A stretch of 64,000 bases of DNA from Kluyvera genomosp. 1 (GTDB lineage: Bacteria > Pseudomonadota > Gammaproteobacteria > Enterobacterales > Enterobacteriaceae). Location of the stretch: NCBI RefSeq assembly GCF_001266615.1, contig NZ_LGHZ01000001.1, positions 1 to 64,000 of the forward strand, written 5' to 3'. Within the stretch, counting starts at the first letter, position 1. Each line of letters starts with the position of its first letter. Below, piece by piece: positions 1 through 9,654 of the stretch. The notes below the pieces were generated by a model. It ran no database searches. It was given only the letters and a program-made list of their open reading frames with translations, and was not told the DNA's origin. A program made the position numbers and the translations under genes.

Positions 1-30
1 CGTGGGCTCGGAGATGTGTATAAGAGACAG
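1..30 (+). other. Nextera transposase adapter (sequencing artefact)
   Basis: The first 30 bases match the Nextera read-2 transposase adapter. Positions 12-30 are the 19-bp Tn5 mosaic end AGATGTGTATAAGAGACAG, and positions 1-11 match the adapter arm before it. Genomic coding sequence (rsxC) begins straight after. This is library adapter left at the end of an assembled contig, not a biological transposon end. Confidence 0.97.
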
Positions 31-260
31 AAGCAGCGCAGCAGGCCGAAAGCGAAGCCGCGCCAGTTGACGCTGAAGAAACGGTAGACCCGCGTAAAGC
101 CGCTGTAGAAGCCGCTATTGCACGCGCGAAGGCACGCAAAGCAGCGCAGCAAAATATCGATGAACCCGCCGCCAACGACGACTCACGCAAAGCTGCCGTC
201 GCCGCTGCGATTGCCCGAGTTCAAGCCAGGAAAGCCGCTCAGGCCGTTAACGAGGATTAA
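31..260 (+). CDS. rsxC: RsxC, electron transport complex subunit C (3' end only)
   Basis: This is the last 75 codons of rsxC; the rest lies beyond the contig end. The frame is set by the TAA at 258-260, one base before the rsxD ATG. The visible part is the Ala/Lys/Arg-rich C-terminal tail, with two copies of a unit containing RKAAV.AAIAR and ARKAAQ. The iron-sulfur and flavin-binding domains of RsxC are not in the window. RsxC belongs to the membrane Rsx/Rnf complex, which keeps the SoxR [2Fe-2S] sensor reduced. It heads the rsxCDGE-nth run seen here. Confidence 0.93.
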
Positions 261-1313
261 ATGGTTTTCAAAATCGCAAGTTCCCCTTATACCCATAACC
301 ATCGCCAGACATCGCGCATCATGATGCTGGTCGTGATTGCCGCCCTGCCAGGGATCCTGGTGCAGAGTTGGTTCTTTGGTTGGGGGACCGTTATTCAGCT
401 GATGCTGGCAATTGTGAGTGCCTGGATTGCCGAGTCACTGGTGCTCCGTCTGCGTAAACAGAATATTGTTCAGACGCTGGCAGACAACTCCGCCCTGCTG
501 ACCGGGCTGCTGTTAGCTATCAGTATTCCGCCGTTTGCGCCATGGTGGATGGTGGTACTTGGCACCGTGTTTGCCGTCATTATTGCCAAACAGCTGTACG
601 GTGGTTTGGGGCAAAACCCTTTCAACCCAGCAATGATTGGTTACGTGGTACTGTTGATATCCTTCCCGATACAGATGACCTCATGGTTGCCGCCGCATGA
701 CATTGCGGCCACCGTACCCGGTTTTGTCGACGCGATTCAGATGATTTTTACTGGCCACACCGCTACCGGTCAGGACATGACTGCGCTGAGAATGGGCATC
801 GATGGCATCAGCCAGGCCACTCCGCTGGATACCTTTAAGACCTCGCTTCATGCGGGGCAGCCGGTTGAGCAAATCCTTAATGGCGCAATCTACCACGGCG
901 CGCTGGCTGGCATTGGCTGGCAGTGGGTGAATATTGCCTATCTGGTCGGGGGGCTGTTCCTGCTGTGGCAAAAAGCCATTCGCTGGCACATCCCGGTGAG
1001 CTTCCTGGTCAGCCTCGCGGTCTGTTCCACGCTCGGCTGGCTGCTGCATCCTGAAAACGTTGCCTCCCCGCAGATGCATATCCTTTCTGGCGCAACCATG
1101 CTCGGCGCATTCTTTATCCTGACTGACCCGGTAACGGCCTCCACCACCAATCGCGGTCGCCTGATTTTTGGCGCGCTAGCCGGGCTACTGGTGTGGCTGA
1201 TTCGTAGTTTTGGCGGTTATCCGGACGGCGTGGCCTTTGCTGTTTTATTGGCGAACATTACCGTGCCGCTGATCGACTACTACACGCGCCCGCGTACCTA
1301 CGGACACCGTTAA
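261..1313 (+). CDS. rsxD: RsxD, FMN-binding membrane subunit of the Rsx/Rnf complex
   Basis: RsxD is an integral membrane subunit of the SoxR-reducing Rsx complex, related to RnfD/NqrB. The 350-residue protein has about nine hydrophobic segments. It carries the family's covalent FMN-threonine region: T187 lies in SQATPLD, where E. coli RsxD has its flavinylated Thr. The ATG directly abuts the rsxC stop codon, which suggests translational coupling, and rsxG follows after 9 bases. Length and sequence match E. coli RsxD (352 residues). Confidence 0.97.
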   Translation: MVFKIASSPYTHNHRQTSRIMMLVVIAALPGILVQSWFFGWGTVIQLMLAIVSAWIAESLVLRLRKQNIVQTLADNSALLTGLLLAISIPPFAPWWMVVLGTVFAVIIAKQLYGGLGQNPFNPAMIGYVVLLISFPIQMTSWLPPHDIAATVPGFVDAIQMIFTGHTATGQDMTALRMGIDGISQATPLDTFKTSLHAGQPVEQILNGAIYHGALAGIGWQWVNIAYLVGGLFLLWQKAIRWHIPVSFLVSLAVCSTLGWLLHPENVASPQMHILSGATMLGAFFILTDPVTASTTNRGRLIFGALAGLLVWLIRSFGGYPDGVAFAVLLANITVPLIDYYTRPRTYGHR

Positions 1314-1322
1314 GGACTCACC

Positions 1323-1943
1323 ATGTTAAAAACCATGCGTAAACACGGTGTCACGCTGGCGCTGTTCGCCGCCGGATCGACAGGTCTGACGGCAGCCATT
1401 AACCAGCTCACCAAGCACACCATTGATGAACAGGCTGAAAAGCAGCAAAACGCGCTATTCCAGCAGGTGGTGCCCGCTGACAGCTATAATAATGCGCTGC
1501 TGAAAAGCTGTTTTGTGGTGACCGCACCTGAGCTAGGGAAAGGGCAACATAAAGTCTATATCGCCCGCATGGACGATAAGCCGGTTGCTGCCGTGCTGGA
1601 GGCCACCGCTCCGGATGGCTACTCTGGCGCAATTCAGCTTTTAGTCGGTGCCGATTTCAACGGCACCGTGCTCGGCACCCGCGTGACGGAACACCATGAA
1701 ACACCAGGGCTTGGTGATAAGATTGAACTGCGCCTGTCGAACTGGATTACCTTCTTTGCGGGGAAGAAAATCAGCGGCACCAACGACGCCCAGTGGGCGG
1801 TGAAAAAAGATGGCGGTCAGTTTGATCAGTTTACTGGGGCTACCATTACCCCTCGCGCCGTCGTCAATGCCGTTAAGCGTGCCGGGCTGTATGCCGAAAC
1901 GCTGCCAAACCAACTTTCACAACTGCAAGCCTGTGGAGAATAA
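1323..1943 (+). CDS. rsxG: RsxG, FMN-binding periplasmic-facing subunit of the Rsx complex
   Basis: RsxG is the RnfG-type subunit: one N-terminal membrane anchor (about residues 9-28) and a periplasmic FMN-binding domain. The flavinylation motif is visible as FTGATIT near residues 171-176, where the Thr after GA accepts FMN from ApbE. The protein has 206 residues, as in E. coli. It is spaced 9 bases after rsxD and 3 bases before rsxE, within one operon. It carries electrons through the complex that keeps SoxR reduced. Confidence 0.97.
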   Translation: MLKTMRKHGVTLALFAAGSTGLTAAINQLTKHTIDEQAEKQQNALFQQVVPADSYNNALLKSCFVVTAPELGKGQHKVYIARMDDKPVAAVLEATAPDGYSGAIQLLVGADFNGTVLGTRVTEHHETPGLGDKIELRLSNWITFFAGKKISGTNDAQWAVKKDGGQFDQFTGATITPRAVVNAVKRAGLYAETLPNQLSQLQACGE

Positions 1944-1946
1944 ATC

Positions 1947-2642
1947 ATGAGCGAGGTTAAAGAGGTTATCGTCCAGGGGCTGTGGAAAAATAACTCCGCG
2001 CTAGTTCAACTACTAGGGATGTGTCCACTGCTGGCGGTCACCTCTACGGCGACCAACGCCCTTGGCCTGGGGCTGGCAACCACGCTGGTGCTAACCCTGA
2101 CCAACCTGGCCATTTCCAGCCTTCGTCGCTGGACGCCAGCTGAAATTCGCATCCCGATTTATGTGATGATCATTGCGTCGGTGGTGAGCGCCGTGCAGAT
2201 GCTGATCAACGCCTATGCGTTTGGTCTGTACCAGTCGTTGGGGATCTTTATTCCGCTTATCGTCACCAACTGTATCGTGGTTGGTCGTGCCGAAGCCTTT
2301 GCCGCCAAGAAAGGGCCTGCGCTGTCGGCGCTCGATGGCTTTGCCATTGGTATGGGGGCAACCTGCACCATGTTTGTGTTGGGATCGATTCGCGAACTGT
2401 TAGGTAACGGAACACTGTTTGATGGCGCGGATGGTCTGCTAGGAAGTTGGGCAAAATCACTGCGTATTGAACTGTTCCATACCGACACACCATTCCTCCT
2501 GGCCATGCTGCCGCCGGGCGCATTTATCGGCCTAGGCATGCTGCTGGCAATCAAATATTTGATCGATGAACGGACGAAACAGCGTCGTGCTAAAGCCGTT
2601 GCGGCTGAAAGCGTCGATGTTGATGCGGCAGAGAAAGCCTGA
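1947..2642 (+). CDS. rsxE: RsxE, integral membrane subunit of the Rsx complex
   Basis: RsxE is a six-helix membrane protein of the RnfE/NqrD family. The 231 residues are almost entirely hydrophobic segments, with a charged C-terminal tail (KQRRAKAV). With RsxA, which is outside the window, it forms the transmembrane core of the SoxR-reducing complex. The TGA stop shares its A with the ATG of nth (TGATG), so rsxE and nth are translationally coupled as in E. coli. Confidence 0.97.
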   Translation: MSEVKEVIVQGLWKNNSALVQLLGMCPLLAVTSTATNALGLGLATTLVLTLTNLAISSLRRWTPAEIRIPIYVMIIASVVSAVQMLINAYAFGLYQSLGIFIPLIVTNCIVVGRAEAFAAKKGPALSALDGFAIGMGATCTMFVLGSIRELLGNGTLFDGADGLLGSWAKSLRIELFHTDTPFLLAMLPPGAFIGLGMLLAIKYLIDERTKQRRAKAVAAESVDVDAAEKA

Positions 2643-3277
2643 TGAATAAAGCCAAACGCCTTGAGATCTTGACTCGCCTGCGCGACAACAATCCGCATCC
2701 GACTACGGAACTGAACTTTACCTCGCCATTTGAACTGCTGATTGCCGTGCTGTTGTCCGCTCAGGCCACCGACGTCAGCGTCAACAAAGCCACCGCAAAG
2801 CTCTACCCCGTGGCCAATACGCCGCAGGGGATGCTGAACTTGGGCGTTGATGGGGTAAAGGAATACATCAAAACTATCGGGCTGTTTAATAGCAAAGCCG
2901 AAAACGTTATTAAAACCTGCCGAATGCTGCTGGAGCTGCACGGCGGTGAAGTCCCGGAAGATCGTGCCGCGCTGGAAGCACTACCGGGCGTCGGGCGTAA
3001 GACAGCGAACGTGGTATTGAACACCGCGTTCGGTTGGCCGACTATCGCCGTCGATACACACATCTTTCGCGTGTGTAATCGCACAAACTTTGCACCAGGC
3101 AAAAACGTTGAGCAGGTCGAAGAGAAGCTGCTAAAGGTTGTTCCCGCTGAGTTTAAAGTCGATTGCCACCATTGGTTAATCCTGCACGGACGCTATACCT
3201 GTATTGCACGTAAACCACGCTGCGGATCGTGCATTATTGAAGATCTGTGTGAATATAAAGAGAAAATCGAGCTTTAG
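2642..3277 (+). CDS. nth: Endonuclease III, DNA glycosylase/AP lyase
   Basis: Nth removes oxidised pyrimidines and cleaves at the abasic site in base excision repair. The 211-residue protein has the helix-hairpin-helix LPGVGRKTANVV with catalytic Lys (near 120) and the catalytic Asp in VDTHIFRV (near 138). The C-terminal [4Fe-4S] loop has four Cys in the C-x6-C-x2-C-x5-C pattern. It is the last gene of the rsx operon and overlaps rsxE by one base. Confidence 0.98.
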   Translation: MNKAKRLEILTRLRDNNPHPTTELNFTSPFELLIAVLLSAQATDVSVNKATAKLYPVANTPQGMLNLGVDGVKEYIKTIGLFNSKAENVIKTCRMLLELHGGEVPEDRAALEALPGVGRKTANVVLNTAFGWPTIAVDTHIFRVCNRTNFAPGKNVEQVEEKLLKVVPAEFKVDCHHWLILHGRYTCIARKPRCGSCIIEDLCEYKEKIEL

Positions 3278-3815
3278 ACCATTTTACGCGGTGTCGCAAG
3301 TCAGCCCACCGCGCCCTCCTCTCACGCTAAACCCACGTTTAATCCCATATAATTATTCACTATTTGGCATTTATAACGCCTATATACCGTTTTTACAGGT
3401 TAAACATGTCATCGCTAGCGAAAATTTCTATACAATCGCTGACAAGATCATGCGAGCAACACAATGTTGCATTAATGTTTCTTTACGTAGAAATGGCCTA
3501 CATCATCACAATGCAACTTTTGCAATGCACAAGACGATCATCCAGCATTTTTTAAGAATTCAGCCTATATCACTATATTCAAGCGTCATCAGCAGAAGAT
3601 ATGGTTAATATCCAGTTTTTACCGGTCTATCTTAGAATAATAAACCATCTATTTTTAAAGCATGAAATTTAACGCTGAATAACATTTGTATTGCTGGTTA
3701 ATTATACCAGTCTTTTTATTTGTAACAGAGTATTGCAAAGGCCTTGTCTGAAAGCGCAGGATAGTGAACATTACTTCCCGTTTCCCTCCAGAATAACTAT
3801 AAGGTGGATGCCAAA
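3278..3815. other. Long AT-rich intergenic region between nth and dtpA
   Basis: No recognisable gene or RNA was found here. The open frames are AT-rich, have no plausible ribosome-binding site and resemble no family I know. A weak sigma-70-like promoter can be read at 3406-3434 (ATGTCA, 17-base gap, TATACA), pointing towards dtpA. The region probably holds the regulated dtpA promoter; in E. coli dtpA responds to OmpR. I could not identify a clear OmpR site by eye. Confidence 0.4.
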
Positions 3816-3908
3816 ATGAGCACTCCGCCCAGTACACCCCCCAGAGATTGGGATGTAAATAAGAGGTATATGTGTCTACTGCAAACAATAAACCAACTGA
3901 AAGCGTAA
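3816..3908 (+). CDS. Possible 30-residue leader peptide overlapping the dtpA start
   Basis: An ATG at 3816 follows a good Shine-Dalgarno, AAGGTGG (3801-3807), at 8-base spacing. It opens a 30-codon frame that begins [15 protein letters not shown] and ends at 3906-3908. It runs across the GTG start of dtpA (3872) in another frame, so ribosomes translating it would pass over the dtpA initiation site. Two Pro-Pro pairs near the start are the kind of motif that slows ribosomes. Nothing is known of such a peptide to me; it may be a chance frame. Confidence 0.35.
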   Translation: MSTPPSTPPRDWDVNKRYMCLLQTINQLKA

Positions 3909-5377
3909 GTTTAAACGCCTTCAAACAACCTAAAGCGTTTTATCTCATCTTCTCTATTGAGTTATGGGAGCGTTTTGGCTTCTACGGCCTGCAAGGCATT
4001 ATGGCCGTTTACCTGGTTAAACAGCTGGGTATGTCTGAAGCAGACTCCATCACTCTGTTCTCTTCCTTCAGTGCATTAGTTTACGGTCTGGTTGCTATCG
4101 GCGGCTGGCTGGGCGACAAAGTGCTGGGCACGAAACGCGTGATCATGCTGGGCGCCGTGGTGCTGGCAATCGGCTATGCGCTGGTTGCATGGTCCGGCCA
4201 CGATGCGGGTGTCGTTTATATGGGTATGGCGACCATCGCCGTGGGTAATGGCCTGTTCAAAGCCAACCCATCTTCCCTGCTTTCTACCTGCTATTCCAAA
4301 GACGATCCGCGTCTGGACGGTGCATTCACCATGTACTACATGTCCGTGAACATCGGTTCGTTCTTCTCCATGCTGGCGACACCTTGGCTCGCCGCGAAAT
4401 ACGGCTGGAGCACCGCGTTCGCACTGAGCGTTGTGGGTATGCTGATTACCGTTGTTAACTTCGCATTCTGCCAGCGTTGGGTTAAACAGTATGGTTCCAA
4501 ACCTGACTTTGAACCGACTAACTACCGCAACCTGCTGCTGACTATCGTCGGCGTCGTTATCCTGGTCACCGTAGCCACCTGGCTGCTTCACCACCAGGAA
4601 ATCGCGCGTATGGTTCTGGGCGTCATTGCACTGGGTATCGTTTTCATCTTCGGTAAAGAAGCCTTTGCAATGCAGGGTGCAGCACGTCGTAAGATGATTG
4701 TGGCCTTCATCCTGATGCTGGAAGCGATTATCTTCTTCGTTCTCTACAGCCAGATGCCGACCTCTTTGAACTTCTTCGCAATTCGTAACGTTGAACACTC
4801 CATCCTGGGTATCGCGTTCGAACCGGAACAGTATCAGGCCCTGAACCCGTTCTGGATCATCATTGGTAGCCCGATTCTGGCAGCCATCTACAACAAAATG
4901 GGTGACACCCTGCCGATGCCAACCAAGTTCGCTATTGGTATGGTGCTGTGCTCCGGAGCATTCCTGGTCTTGCCGCTGGGCGCGAAATTCGCCAGCGACG
5001 CAGGTATTGTCTCCGTTAACTGGCTGATTATCAGCTACGGTCTGCAGAGTATCGGTGAGCTGATGATCTCTGGCCTGGGCCTGGCGATGGTTGCACAGCT
5101 GGTTCCACAGCGCCTGATGGGCTTCATCATGGGTAGCTGGTTCCTGACCACTGCTGGCGCAAACATCATCGGCGGTTATGTTGCCGGTATGATGGCGGTA
5201 CCAGAAAACGTCACCGACCCGGTCATGTCGCTGGAAGTCTATGGACGCGTATTCCTGCAGATTGGTGTTGCCACTGCCGTTGTCGCCGTGCTGATGCTGC
5301 TGACCGCACCAAAACTGAACCGCATGACTCAGGACGATCCGAAGTCTGCTGCGGAGAGTGAAGCCGCTTCCGCGTAA
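3872..5377 (+). CDS. dtpA: DtpA, proton-dependent di-/tripeptide permease
   Basis: DtpA imports di- and tripeptides with protons across the inner membrane (POT/PTR2 family). The 501 residues (E. coli 500) form a major-facilitator fold. The family E-x-x-E-R signature is at residues 33-37 (ELWERF), and the PTR2 motif [12 protein letters not shown] is present. The last residue of the usual ERFGYYG is Phe-Tyr here (ERFGFYG). The start is a GTG preceded by AAGAGG (3861-3866), as in E. coli. The gene is monocistronic: a long leader precedes it and a strong terminator follows. Confidence 0.96.
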   Translation: MSTANNKPTESVSLNAFKQPKAFYLIFSIELWERFGFYGLQGIMAVYLVKQLGMSEADSITLFSSFSALVYGLVAIGGWLGDKVLGTKRVIMLGAVVLAIGYALVAWSGHDAGVVYMGMATIAVGNGLFKANPSSLLSTCYSKDDPRLDGAFTMYYMSVNIGSFFSMLATPWLAAKYGWSTAFALSVVGMLITVVNFAFCQRWVKQYGSKPDFEPTNYRNLLLTIVGVVILVTVATWLLHHQEIARMVLGVIALGIVFIFGKEAFAMQGAARRKMIVAFILMLEAIIFFVLYSQMPTSLNFFAIRNVEHSILGIAFEPEQYQALNPFWIIIGSPILAAIYNKMGDTLPMPTKFAIGMVLCSGAFLVLPLGAKFASDAGIVSVNWLIISYGLQSIGELMISGLGLAMVAQLVPQRLMGFIMGSWFLTTAGANIIGGYVAGMMAVPENVTDPVMSLEVYGRVFLQIGVATAVVAVLMLLTAPKLNRMTQDDPKSAAESEAASA

Positions 5378-5403
5378 TGTCATCGGGAAACGTATAATTT
5401 TGG

Positions 5404-5434
5404 GCCGCTAACTTCCGTTAGCGGCTTTTTTTTT
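5404..5434 (+). terminator. Rho-independent terminator of dtpA
   Basis: A perfect 9-bp stem (GCCGCTAAC / GTTAGCGGC) with a TTCC loop is followed by nine T residues. It lies 27 bases after the dtpA stop. Confidence 0.95.
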
Positions 5435-5524
5435 GTCCGCTCAAGCACTAACATACCTGCATATCCGCCAGCCGCCCTTCTGCTGATGGACCACAAAAAT
5501 AATCATAGTCTGAAGGAGTTACCC

Positions 5525-6130
5525 ATGAAACTGTTCTACAAACCTGGCGCCTGTTCCCTGGCATCGCACATCACCCTACGGGAAAGCGGAAAAGACTTTT
5601 CGCTGATTGGCGTCGACCTGATGCACAAACGTATGGAGAACGGCGACGATTTTCTGCAGGTAAACCCGAAGGGCCAGGTTCCGGCGCTGCTGCTGGACGA
5701 TAACACCCTGCTAACTGAGGGCGTGGCGATCATGCAGTACATTGCCGACAGCGTTTCTGACCGCCAACTGCTGGCGCCGGTGGGGACCATCAACCGTTAC
5801 AAGACGCTGGAATGGCTGAACTTTATCGCGACCGAACTGCATAAAGGTTTCACACCGCTGTTCCGCCCGGACACCCCGGAAGAGTACAAACCGACGGTGC
5901 GCGCACTGCTGGATAAAAAGCTGGCCTACGTTGATGAGTCACTGGCAGAAACTCAGTGGATTAGCGGCTCACGCTTTACCATTGCCGATGCGTATCTGTT
6001 TACCGTGCTGCGCTGGGCCTTTGCCGTGAAGCTGGAGATGTCGGGATATAAGAATATTGCAGACTATATGGCTCGCGTTGCTGCCCGTCCGGCCGTTGCG
6101 GCAGCCATCGCTGCTGAAGGGTTGAAATAA
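5525..6130 (+). CDS. gstA: Glutathione S-transferase (beta class)
   Basis: GstA conjugates glutathione to electrophiles in the cytoplasm. The 201-residue protein has an N-terminal thioredoxin-fold domain (residues 1-80) with the beta-class Cys10 in [13 protein letters not shown], followed by an all-helical domain. The glutathione-binding NPKGQVPAL and TEGVAIMQY segments are intact. The ATG at 5525 is chosen over an upstream one at 5486 because it has AAGGAG at the right spacing and gives the E. coli length of 201. It is a single-gene unit, convergent with pdxY. Confidence 0.96.
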   Translation: MKLFYKPGACSLASHITLRESGKDFSLIGVDLMHKRMENGDDFLQVNPKGQVPALLLDDNTLLTEGVAIMQYIADSVSDRQLLAPVGTINRYKTLEWLNFIATELHKGFTPLFRPDTPEEYKPTVRALLDKKLAYVDESLAETQWISGSRFTIADAYLFTVLRWAFAVKLEMSGYKNIADYMARVAARPAVAAAIAAEGLK

Positions 6131-6161
6131 GACTCTACGCGATTATCGCGTTACTATGGAG

Positions 6162-6185
6162 CCCGGCGGTCAGAACGCCGCCGGG
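6162..6185. terminator. GC-rich hairpin between convergent gstA and pdxY
   Basis: An 8-bp perfect stem CCCGGCGG / CCGCCGGG with an 8-base loop lies between the two stop codons. It has no T tract on either strand. It may act as a processing or partial termination hairpin, or be a REP-like element. Confidence 0.5.
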
Positions 6186-6198
6186 TACACTTCACGAA

Positions 6199-7059
6199 TT
6201 ACAGTCGCGTAGCGCTGAAGTCGTGTTCCGGCTTTGCAATCCGGTCCTGGGCTGCAACCACCTGCAGCTCGTACTCGCCCATCTCTTTTGTCGTCAGCAT
6301 GATTTCATACACCGCCGCGGTAACGTGTTCAAGTGCATCGCGCAGCGACGCTCCTTGCAGCAGTTTCACCAGCAGTAGACCGCTGGTCACATCGCCAACG
6401 CCGACCGGATGACGTGCGCCGAAGTCGACAAGCGGGCGGCTGATATGCCACGCTTCTTCCGCCGTAACCAGCAGCATTTCGAAACGATCCTGGCTATAAC
6501 CCGCACGCGCCAGATGTTTTACCAACACAACTTCAGGCCCCTGAGCAATCAACTCGCGCGCCGTGCGTACCGCGTCATCGACATCTTTCACTTCGTGGCC
6601 GGAGAGAATTTCCAGCTCAATTAGGTTCGGGGCAATGATGTCGCTCGCCGGCAATGCATGACGTGTGTGGAATTCAGCCACGCCTGGCGCCACGATACAG
6701 CCTTTTTCCGGATGTCCCATCACCGGATCGCAGAAGAATTTCGCCTGCGGGTTCGCCGCTTTGACCTGACGAACGATGCCGAGAATATGCTCGCCCTGCT
6801 CCGCAGAACCCAAATAACCGCTCAACACGGCGCTGCAGCGTGATAGCTGGTCGATATCTGCGATACCCTGCACAATCTCGGTCAAGTGCGCTGGCGGCAT
6901 CACGCAGCCCGTCCACTTACCGTATTGCGTGTGGTTGGAGAATTGAACGGTGTTCAATGGCCAGACGTTCGCGCCCAGACGGCGCATAGGAAACTCGGCT
7001 GCACTGTTGCCCGCATGACCGAAAACAACGTGGGACTGAATGGCGAGGATGTTGTTCAT
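6199..7059 (-). CDS. pdxY: Pyridoxal kinase 2 (PdxY)
   Basis: PdxY phosphorylates pyridoxal in the vitamin B6 salvage pathway (ribokinase superfamily). The 286-residue protein has the N-terminal [17 protein letters not shown] region and the C-terminal ribokinase-family [12 protein letters not shown] anion-hole motif with catalytic Asp. Length matches E. coli (287). It lies downstream of tyrS and pdxH on the same strand, as in K-12. That groups kinase and oxidase of B6 metabolism around tyrS. Confidence 0.96.
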   Translation of the reverse strand: MNNILAIQSHVVFGHAGNSAAEFPMRRLGANVWPLNTVQFSNHTQYGKWTGCVMPPAHLTEIVQGIADIDQLSRCSAVLSGYLGSAEQGEHILGIVRQVKAANPQAKFFCDPVMGHPEKGCIVAPGVAEFHTRHALPASDIIAPNLIELEILSGHEVKDVDDAVRTARELIAQGPEVVLVKHLARAGYSQDRFEMLLVTAEEAWHISRPLVDFGARHPVGVGDVTSGLLLVKLLQGASLRDALEHVTAAVYEIMLTTKEMGEYELQVVAAQDRIAKPEHDFSATRL

Positions 7060-7086
7060 TAGTTCTACTCAGACGACAAAAAAGAA

Positions 7087-7110
7087 GGGGGCGTAGTTTC
7101 CCACGCCCCC
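7087..7110 (-). terminator. Hairpin with T tract between tyrS and pdxY
   Basis: The stem GGGGGCGT / ACGCCCCC (7087-7094 with 7103-7110) is followed on the minus strand by TTCTTTTTT. It lies 13 bases past the tyrS stop and 27 bases before the pdxY start. It should terminate or attenuate read-through from tyrS into pdxY. Confidence 0.8.
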
Positions 7111-7123
7111 CTGTTTCGGAATA

Positions 7124-8398
7124 TTACTTCCAGCAGATCAAACAGTAGTTTTTCTTACCGCGACGCAACAGCGTATAGCGTCCGAACAGTATATCACTGT
7201 CCTGGAAGAAGTATTCTGGATCGGCCTGTTTTTCACCGTTGATGGTGACAGCGTTAGAGGCGATAGTTTTACGCGCCTGGCCGCGGGACGGCTGCAGCTC
7301 GGAGTCCACCAGCGCCTGCATCAGATCTGCGCCTTTGTCCATCTCAACCATCGGCACGCCATCCTGCGCCAACTGCTCGAAGTCCGCTTCGCTCAGCGCA
7401 CTCAAGGAACCGCTGAACAGACTGTCGGTGATACGTTTTGCCGCCACCAGACCTTCTTCACCGTGAACCAGACGGGTCACCAGCTCGGCCAGTACATACT
7501 GGGCGCGTGGCGCTTTACCGCTGTTTTTGTCTTCTTCTTCCAGGGCATTGATCTCTTCAATGTCCATGAAGGTGAAGAACTTCAGGAAGCGGTAAACGTC
7601 GGCGTCAGCCGTGTTAATCCAGAACTGGTAGAATTTGTACGGACTGGTTTTTTTCGGATCCAGCCATACCGCGCCGCCTTCGGTCTTGCCGAATTTGGTG
7701 CCATCAGCTTTGGTGATCAGCGGAACGGTCAGACCGAATACCTGATTCTGGTGCAGACGACGGGTCAAATCGATACCGGAGGTGATGTTACCCCACTGGT
7801 CGGAACCCCCGATCTGCAGCGCGACGCCGTGCAGTTTGTTCAGGCAGGCAAAATCATAACCCTGAAGCAGGTTGTAAGAGAATTCAGTGAAGGAAATCCC
7901 CTGATCGTCACGGTTCAGACGCTGCTTCACCGCTTCTTTGTTGATCATCTGGTTAACAGAGAAATGCTTGCCGATGTCACGCAGGAAAGTCAGCACGTTC
8001 ATGCCGCCAAACCAGTCGTAGTTGTTGGCCGCGATTGCTGAGTTGTCGCCACAGTCGAAGTCGAGGAATGGTGCAACTTGTTTACGGATTTTAGCAACCC
8101 ATTCCTGCACGGTGTCTTCGGTGTTCAGTTTACGCTCGGCGGCTTTAAAGCTTGGGTCACCAATCAGACCGGTCGCACCACCCACCAGCGCAACAGGTTT
8201 ATGCCCTGCCTGCTGGAAGCGTTTCAGGCATAACAAAGGAACAAGATGCCCCAAATGCAAGCTGTCAGCGGTAGGATCGAAGCCGCAATAGAGCGCGATC
8301 GGGCCTTGCGCCAGTCGCTCTGCTAACGCTACCTCGTCCGTTACCTGGGCAACTAGCCCCCGCTCTTGCAGTTGTTTAATCAAGTTACTGCTTGCCAT
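7124..8398 (-). CDS. tyrS: Tyrosyl-tRNA synthetase
   Basis: TyrS charges tRNA-Tyr with tyrosine. It is a class I synthetase with the HIGH-type motif HLGH (in [11 protein letters not shown]) and the KMSKS-type loop KFGKT. The C-terminal S4-like RNA-binding domain (about residues 355-424) includes the SRGQARK segment. The start at 8398 gives 424 residues, identical to E. coli, and has GGAG six bases upstream; the in-frame ATG at 8410 lies too far upstream of that site. The gene sits between pdxH and pdxY. Confidence 0.98.
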   Translation of the reverse strand: MASSNLIKQLQERGLVAQVTDEVALAERLAQGPIALYCGFDPTADSLHLGHLVPLLCLKRFQQAGHKPVALVGGATGLIGDPSFKAAERKLNTEDTVQEWVAKIRKQVAPFLDFDCGDNSAIAANNYDWFGGMNVLTFLRDIGKHFSVNQMINKEAVKQRLNRDDQGISFTEFSYNLLQGYDFACLNKLHGVALQIGGSDQWGNITSGIDLTRRLHQNQVFGLTVPLITKADGTKFGKTEGGAVWLDPKKTSPYKFYQFWINTADADVYRFLKFFTFMDIEEINALEEEDKNSGKAPRAQYVLAELVTRLVHGEEGLVAAKRITDSLFSGSLSALSEADFEQLAQDGVPMVEMDKGADLMQALVDSELQPSRGQARKTIASNAVTINGEKQADPEYFFQDSDILFGRYTLLRRGKKNYCLICWK

Positions 8399-8523
8399 CA
8401 AATTCTCCATCTATATCCGACTGCACCTTTGCCGGTACACGACTTTTCGCCAGACGCGAAAGCCTTATAGAATAAAGCGCTGACGCTTTCTGCGCTAGCG
8501 CTTAAAACAACAAATTTCGGCGT

Positions 8524-9180
8524 TTACGGTGCCAGACGGTCAATTTTCCACGCGTCAGCTTCACGCTGGTATAAAAAACGATCGTGTAGGCGATGTTCAC
8601 CGCCCTGCCAGAACTCCATCTGTTCAATGCTCACGCGGAAACCACCCCAGAAGCTCGGCAGCGGAACATCCCCCTGCTGGAACTTTTGCTTCAGTTCAAG
8701 AAATTTGCTTTCGAGAATCCCACGCGCTGAGATACGGCTGGACTGTTTAGATACCCACGCGCCAATCTGGCTGTCGCGTGGACGGCTGTGGAAATATTTC
8801 ATCACTTCCAGCGTCGACAGGCGTTCCGCTTTACCAATGACCATCACCTGGCGATCCAACATATGCCATGGGAACAACAAACTGATGTGTGGGTTCTTTT
8901 CCAACTGATGCGCTTTGCGGCTGCCAAGGTTGGTGTAAAACACCAGCCCCTTCTCGTCATAGTGTTTGAGCAGCACAATGCGCTGATACGGTTGACCGTT
9001 CTCATCCACCGTTGCCACGACCATCGCCGTAGGATCGGCCAGACGAGCCTCACAAGCTTGCCCAAGCCAGCGTTCGAAAAGCGGGAGAGGTTCGGCGGGG
9101 AGATCGTGGCGACGAAGGCCGCCACGGGTGTATTCTCGGCGCAGATGCGCGATTTGCTGCAGATCTTCGTTATCAGACAT
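8524..9180 (-). CDS. pdxH: Pyridoxine/pyridoxamine 5'-phosphate oxidase
   Basis: PdxH is the FMN-dependent oxidase that makes pyridoxal 5'-phosphate, the last step of B6 synthesis and salvage. The 218-residue protein contains the FMN-binding [18 protein letters not shown] region and the C-terminal family signature ([13 protein letters not shown]). Length equals that of E. coli. It precedes tyrS and pdxY on the same strand. Confidence 0.97.
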   Translation of the reverse strand: MSDNEDLQQIAHLRREYTRGGLRRHDLPAEPLPLFERWLGQACEARLADPTAMVVATVDENGQPYQRIVLLKHYDEKGLVFYTNLGSRKAHQLEKNPHISLLFPWHMLDRQVMVIGKAERLSTLEVMKYFHSRPRDSQIGAWVSKQSSRISARGILESKFLELKQKFQQGDVPLPSFWGGFRVSIEQMEFWQGGEHRLHDRFLYQREADAWKIDRLAP

Positions 9181-9237
9181 GGCGTTTGAAATCGTTGTCA
9201 GTAGGTGGCGTTATTGTGCGCCGCCCGTCCGAAAATC

Positions 9238-9561
9238 TCAACGCTTGGGGTTTTGTAACTTACAGTTATTCAGCACGATATGGTCGCGTTTATAAACGGT
9301 TGCTTCATCGCCTTTCGACCAGAACACGTAGATACCGTCGGTATAACGCGCTCCTGATGCAGAGATGCCCTGCGGCAGATTCAACTGCTGATTGTCATAA
9401 ACGAAGCTCACCTGCTGACGCGGGTTATTGAGTTGAACCGTTAACGGTTTTTCGTCGCACTGATATTCCAGCGTGTCGGTTTGCATACGTTCCATAAACT
9501 GGTTATAGGTGCTACAGCCGGCAAGCATCAAAGGGATAACAGCAATAAGAAGTTTTTTCAT
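9238..9561 (-). CDS. mliC: MliC, membrane-bound lysozyme inhibitor lipoprotein
   Basis: MliC is an outer-membrane lipoprotein that inhibits c-type lysozyme. The 107-residue precursor starts [16 protein letters not shown], with lipobox LAGC. The mature part carries the family signature around [21 protein letters not shown] (residues about 72-92), which enters the lysozyme active site. An ATG 10 codons upstream is rejected because it would bury the signal peptide. The gene lies between pdxH and anmK as in K-12. Confidence 0.95.
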   Translation of the reverse strand: MKKLLIAVIPLMLAGCSTYNQFMERMQTDTLEYQCDEKPLTVQLNNPRQQVSFVYDNQQLNLPQGISASGARYTDGIYVFWSKGDEATVYKRDHIVLNNCKLQNPKR

Positions 9562-9654
9562 TGTATTGGGCCTTTCGACATTCCTGGTCAAGGAGTGATT
9601 TTCTCACTCACGTGTTATTTCAGTCTACAGGCCCATGGTAAAAGAAGATTTCAG

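Noticed and set aside
12..30. Tn5 mosaic end considered as a real transposon border
   Set aside because: It is preceded by the exact sequencing-adapter arm and starts the contig, so it is a library artefact.
3204..3608. Open reading frame of 134 codons running from nth into the intergenic region
   Set aside because: It overlaps the nth 3' end out of frame, has no ribosome-binding site, and its AT-rich translation resembles no known family.
4076..5383. 435-codon frame antisense to dtpA
   Set aside because: It is a shadow of the GC-rich third positions of dtpA. The translation is His/Gln/Asn-rich low-complexity and has no start signals.
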